Positions 59,200 through 64,000 of a stretch of DNA of 64,000 nucleotides are shown here, piece after piece (within the stretch, counting starts at the first letter, position 1; each line of letters starts with the position of its first letter). The notes under the pieces were generated by a model. It was not told the DNA's origin, did not search any database, and saw only the letters and a program-made list of their open reading frames with translations. The DNA comes from Lonicera japonica (lineage: Eukaryota > Streptophyta > Magnoliopsida > Dipsacales > Caprifoliaceae). Location of the stretch: positions 114,172,790-114,236,789 of the forward strand of contig CM038463.1 of NCBI GenBank assembly GCA_021464415.1. The letters are read 5' to 3'. A program made the position numbers and the translations under genes.

Positions 59200-59955
59200 T
59201 AGAAGTGTTAAGGCCAATCCGAAAACCGACTGATCAGACTGAATCAATCTGTAAAACCCCGAACTGAAAAAAAATCGAAATCAAAAATAAGAAAATTGTA
59301 CTAAAACCAAATAGTTTGGTTCAGGTTTAGGGCAAGGTAGTTCAAAACCGAACTAAACCGAACCAAAACGAATTATGTATAAGAAAATAAAAAAAAAATG
59401 ATCATATATACTCTAAGGGCACACATTAATTATACTATAATACAAAAAAGATACCTTTTTATAAGAATGTGTTCTTTATTAATTGCATATTATATATGAT
59501 CAGCTTTAAAAAAAAAGTCATTAGCGTTTGCCCTAATTATTGAATTAACTATACAATGTGAAGATTTTTTTTATCACATACATGATGGCAAGATAATTCA
59601 TCATTTTATTTAATGTGTTTTATTCTTGTAAATGTATAAATAAAATAATAACTAAATAGAAAACATGGTATCTATATGTTTGCTCCTTGTTTCTAAAAAA
59701 CCATTATTTTAATTTGAATATGAATCAATCTTATATTACTATTAGTACTACATTGTTATGTTAAATTAATTTATAAAAAAAAAAAACAAACAAACAAACA
59801 TATGTCAAAACCAAATAAAACCGAACCGAAACTAAACCAAAATTTTGGTTTAAATTTGGGTTTCGAAAATTTAAAAATTGAAACTGAATTTTTACATTTG
59901 GTTTGGGTATGAAATACCTTATTTTTAACCCTATCCGAAACCGAAAACACCCCTA
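59200..59955. mobile_element. hAT-like element (756 bp)
   Basis: The ends TAGAAGTGTT and, inverted, TAGGGGTGTTTTCGG are flanked by a perfect 8-bp duplication ACACAAAG (59192-59199 and 59956-59963). AACCGAA-rich blocks sit next to both ends, and there is no transposase. Confidence 0.88.
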
Positions 59956-60122
59956 ACACAAAGCACACAAATAATTATAGTGTTGGATAGAAGGGGAACG
60001 CAAGTAAGAGGGTTCCAACTTTGACCGTTTATAAACAACATGCACTCAAGCATATATCACTAGGCCTAATAAAGAGAACTAAGTTCATGCATTGAATGCT
60101 CAACATCATGGGCTTAAATCTT

Positions 60123-60310
60123 GGGTGATTTTATTTCTATTAACGATATTTTGCAGTTAATCCGCGTTACCTACTAAATTAATCCATGAATATGGATAGA
60201 CTGACAAAAAATATTATTGATTTAATTTTATAAATATTATTTTATTAATGATTTAATATTAATATTAAAAAACCCATTAGATTAATAAGTACATCCACTT
60301 TAATTAAATA
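60123..60310 (+). repeat. Solo terminus of the 57234-type Mutator-like family
   Basis: It starts GGGTGATTTTATTTCTAT and contains TTTGCAGTTAATCCGCG, then the AT-rich block typical of the family's left end. No matching right end lies before the next member at 60718. Confidence 0.7.
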
Positions 60311-60717
60311 AATAAAAATAGGGGCAATTAGTTTTAAGGACGAATATTATTTTCTCTATCTATTTAAGGACACAACTTTTATACTAATACTTTAAGGTCC
60401 AAAGTTTTGTTTAAAATACAAACTTTTACGGATAAATAATTAAAATTAAATTAATATAACTACAAAACTAATTTATATTATTGTTATTCCTATAATGTCA
60501 CTATCATCTAATTGATTATTAAACTAATATAAACTTTTAAAATCTTGCTAGAAACTAATATCTATAAAATCAAGTTCAAAATTTAAATTTAAACAAGCAA
60601 ATAACTTCTAAGAACTTAATTAATTACTAAAATATAGAAAATTAAATAATTCAAAATTGAAATTTCAACAATCAAACAAATTTAAGCAACCTAATCAATT
60701 TGATTAGTAATTAACAA

Positions 60718-61741
60718 GGGTGATTTTATTTATATTCGCGAAATTTGTCAGTTTATCCCTCTTTTTGGGTTTTACTGAGATAATTTGTATTACCCATTAA
60801 GTTTAACCACGTTGTTGGATAAACTTACAAAAATTATTATATATTGGCATAATTTTTATAAAATAATGATTCTTTTTAATTCAATTGTAAATTATCCACC
60901 AAATTTTTACTTCTATCCACCGTCATATAATATATCAAAACGTAAACATAAATTGTATAATAAAATGATATTTCTAATATATATAATTTATTGTTAATCA
61001 TATCCACTTTCCAGACTCGAAATTAGACTATAAGATTAGACTATAGTCTATGATTCACATTTATTTTTAGAATTGAGATTATACAATAATTCACATGCAT
61101 TAGTCTTGGAATAGTAATTAAGTAGTAAGTATAGTTTGAAACATTTGCAATATGTCTACAAAATTTAGTTCCTATCTAGAAGAAAATTAAAATTATAACT
61201 TTAATTACAGATTTATCATGACAAACAAGAAAACAAACATATATTATAATTGAATATTCTTCCTTTGACTTAAAAAGATTGAGATTGAAGGAAACGATGT
61301 TTGTTGCCTTTGGCTACTAATTCTTTTTTAGTTTCTTAAGTTCCAGTTTTTCTTTATTTTTATTTATTTAGAGCCCTCATTGTATAGAAAACGCAAAAGA
61401 AAATAGTAAACTCATTTGTTGAAAAAAATTATTTGTTAGTGTTATGATGTAATAATATAAATTAATTCTGCCCAGTTTTGTAGTGTTGTATATTTTTGAT
61501 GAATAATGAATTTATAGTACTTGTATCAATATACCATTTAACAAATTAAGGAAATATATTATTAAGGAAATATATTCTAATTAGGAAACTAATTTTAAAA
61601 GTAAATACATTTAAAAGGATTATTAATTGGTGGATATACTTCTCAATTTTTATAAGGAAGTTTTGAGAAGTTTATTTCAATGTTAACATAAATCAAGGGT
61701 GGATAAACTGCAAAAACTCGCGGATAGAAATAAAATTACCC
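60718..61741. mobile_element. Second near-complete member of the 57234-type family (1024 bp)
   Basis: The left end GGGTGATTTTATTTATATTC and an inverted right end sharing CCGCGAGTTTTTGCAGTTTA are both present. The inner right flank (GGTGGATATACT, CTCAATTTT) matches that of 57234-58392. A clean target duplication was not found. Confidence 0.75.
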
Positions 61742-64000
61742 TTAAATCTTAATTCAAATAATTTTTTTTAAAAGCAATAAATTTTAATTTGGTAATTGTG
61801 TACGCACCAAAAAATAACTTTCATCTCCCCTTGACCCCTAATATAATTTTGAAGATATATATATATATATAATTGGTAAATAGTTCCTATATTTTTTGGC
61901 ACGGGAAATAGTTCTTATAGAGTTTATGTTTTTCATCTGCGAGAGATTGAACCGTTAGCAATGATATTAAGTTTTTTTTCTCCCTTCTCTTCTCATAAGA
62001 ATAATGTTTTTATTTTGTCGTTCATTCGGGTAAAATATATGCATTTTCCAAAAAATTTACCATAGGATATTCTTTTCTCATCTCTATCAATTCTAACAAA
62101 TTAAAGGTGTTGACAGTATAGCCAAATCTTCCATATATCTTCTATGGTGTTTTTTCTCCTTGTCCTATGTTTTTTTTTTCTCTAATTTTTCTTATTGTGG
62201 GGTCTGGATCAGTAGGTGACTGGGGGCAGAGTCGGCAGACCTACATATTTAAATGCCCACATCGGCATTTTTCACCTCCCCCATCAATTATGTCGGGCAA
62301 CTCTTATTATAGAAACAAAAAATCGACTGCGCGCATTAATTTTGCAATTCTAGTAAACATTATATCTACATTTGAATCCTTTTTACATCTCTAATATGCA
62401 GAAATATGAGAGTTTTGGAAATTCTTAACTTATGAAATATTGTGTACATACCTGTATTTTTAGAAAATATCTATCTATATCACAAAGGAAGGCTAGCTAT
62501 CTCTACAATCCAAAGACAACAACGTGGTGAGAGTTTCAACGTTAATTCTCATCATGCAATTTTATGGCAAGATGGCTTTTTTATTTTTATTGAATTTATC
62601 TTTTCTTCTGAAATGGCCGCACAGTAAGAGGATTACGAAGGAAAATTTTCACAAGCAAGTATATGGTGAATATGCTGTCATTTTTTGTTGGTTGCAACTT
62701 AAAACGGACAAATATATTTAAATTCTGATGAACTATCATGGAATTAAATGAATTGTTTGTTTTTCTTGAAGGTAAAAGTTTTATGTCATCGTAACAAAGG
62801 CGCAAAAGTCAATCTAGGAATAAGAATTCATAGCTCTCCAAGTGTCTAAAAAAGGATTTGTTTTTATTTTATTTATTTTATGTTATTTTTGTGTTATAAA
62901 TATTCTAATTTCCTTCTTTGCATGTAATAAAGCAAATAAACTCATATCATTAGCTTAGGATTAATAATTTGTCTTCTCATGTTTGAGCGCTAAAGTGTAT
63001 ATATATATGTACTACTAATAAAGTTAAAATTTATTTTGGTAGTTATAAAACTGGGTTAGGTTTTCGATTTTTCCACTTATTTTGTCTCTACAACTTACAT
63101 AATTAATTTTTTTTTAATTTAATATAAACAATGATTTCACTTTTATGGGGGTGGGGAGCTAGGGGGAAAGGGGACGTTCAAAGTTCTAATATATTACAAA
63201 GCATAGCTACCACTTACTATAACAAGTTGGATCTATAACCTCAATCATGAAGATCAAATGAAGACAAAAAACATGACTGGAGGTCATCAGCTTAACCGAC
63301 TTGGTATTTGACACAAAATGTGTTGTCGGGCATGCATAGATTAACGGTCCATTTTGAGCTATAGTGACATATTTTCATTTTGTATTTTTTAAAGACATCT
63401 TATTTACATTTGTGATGGAGATTGTAACAATATTCCAATGTTGTGAGCAGAGTGCTACACATTTCGTAGTGTGATTGGAGTGGATACCAGCAGACTACAA
63501 ATTATAAATGTTCGTCCCATATTATTTGAATAGGCTACACGTTATGAATGCTATAAATATATATATATATATATATTTAAAAATACATATACTTAGATTA
63601 TAAATTACTTAGATTATATATGTTTTAATGTACGTAGTTCTATTCAAATTGGGATTGCATTAAGAAAGTTGAATGCTCCTAAATTGAGCTTTGCCACTGC
63701 CACTGTTTTTAATTTGTGTGAAATGAGCTCTTGTGTTACTATTTTGTATATGTGTAAAAATGGGTTATTGTGTTTGGTTAAAAAAAATAAACTCATTGTT
63801 TAAAATTGTCAAACAAGTCCAAAAAAAAAAAAATAGGCCAAGCGTAAAAGCCTAGACCGATTGAACTGATGAAAATTGGACCATTCAAATTGGTCCGATC
63901 TAGTTCGATCTTGGCTGGTTCTTCAGTTCAGTCCAGTCCAAAAAATAAAAGACAGACATAACCGATTTGGTTCATATTGTAGGTCAACGATCTATTGGGT
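61742..64000. other. Intergenic DNA to the window end, no gene seen
   Basis: Bases 62190-62340 are less AT-rich but show no recognisable protein. Bases about 63835-64000 (TAGGCCAAGC followed by GGTCCGATC and CAGTCCAGTCC motifs) look like the left part of another repeat, cut by the window edge. A TA microsatellite lies at about 63557-63576. Confidence 0.4.

Noticed and set aside
60718..61741. Exact target duplication for the second Mutator-like member
   Set aside because: The flanks AATTAACAA and TTAAATCTT do not match, so the ends are supported only by the terminal repeats.

Overview
The window is nuclear DNA of a flowering plant, most likely a eudicot. It is very AT-rich, its genes are split by GT-AG introns, and the proteins are plant types: a mitochondrial LpxD acyltransferase, the chloroplast regulator of pyruvate phosphate dikinase, a gibberellin 2-oxidase and LEA-2/NHL proteins. 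Most of the 64 kb is transposon-derived. No rRNA, tRNA, CRISPR array or organelle DNA was recognised.

Left part (1-16 kb). A broken copy of the lpxD promoter, first exon and first intron (1990-4440) precedes the intact 10-exon lpxD gene (7232-10892, +). Two elements with long terminal inverted repeats lie between them, and the last lpxD intron holds a Tourist element nested in a hAT-like element. Two NHL genes follow on the minus strand (12316-12885 and 13873-14547), in a partly preserved tandem duplication.

Middle (16-40 kb). This part has no confident cellular gene. It holds a fold-back element built of palindromes at two scales (19883-21259), whose left target duplication was displaced by a Tourist element. 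It also holds several MITEs, a 4.8 kb Mutator-like element with a perfect 9-bp target duplication (31040-35864), and a decayed LINE (about 36040-39740, -). The LINE was split by a 959-bp solo LTR and by a hAT-like MITE.

Right part (40-64 kb). A four-exon gene (40894-43822, +) encodes a 201-residue protein of unknown function with a C-terminal membrane segment. The PPDK regulatory protein gene (46578-49409, -) has three exons and gives 406 residues. A class III gibberellin 2-oxidase gene (52938-55097, -) also has three exons, gives 330 residues, and carries a hAT-like MITE in intron 2. Nested hAT-like elements and at least two complete members of one Mutator-like family fill the rest.

The genes do not form a pathway together. 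They are separate plant loci: a mitochondrial lipid A-like step, chloroplast C4/pyruvate metabolism, hormone inactivation and membrane/defence proteins. Exon limits were placed by hand from reading frame and splice sites, and in all four spliced genes the exon sums are whole multiples of three. Element ends rest on visible terminal repeats and target duplications. No similarity search could be run.
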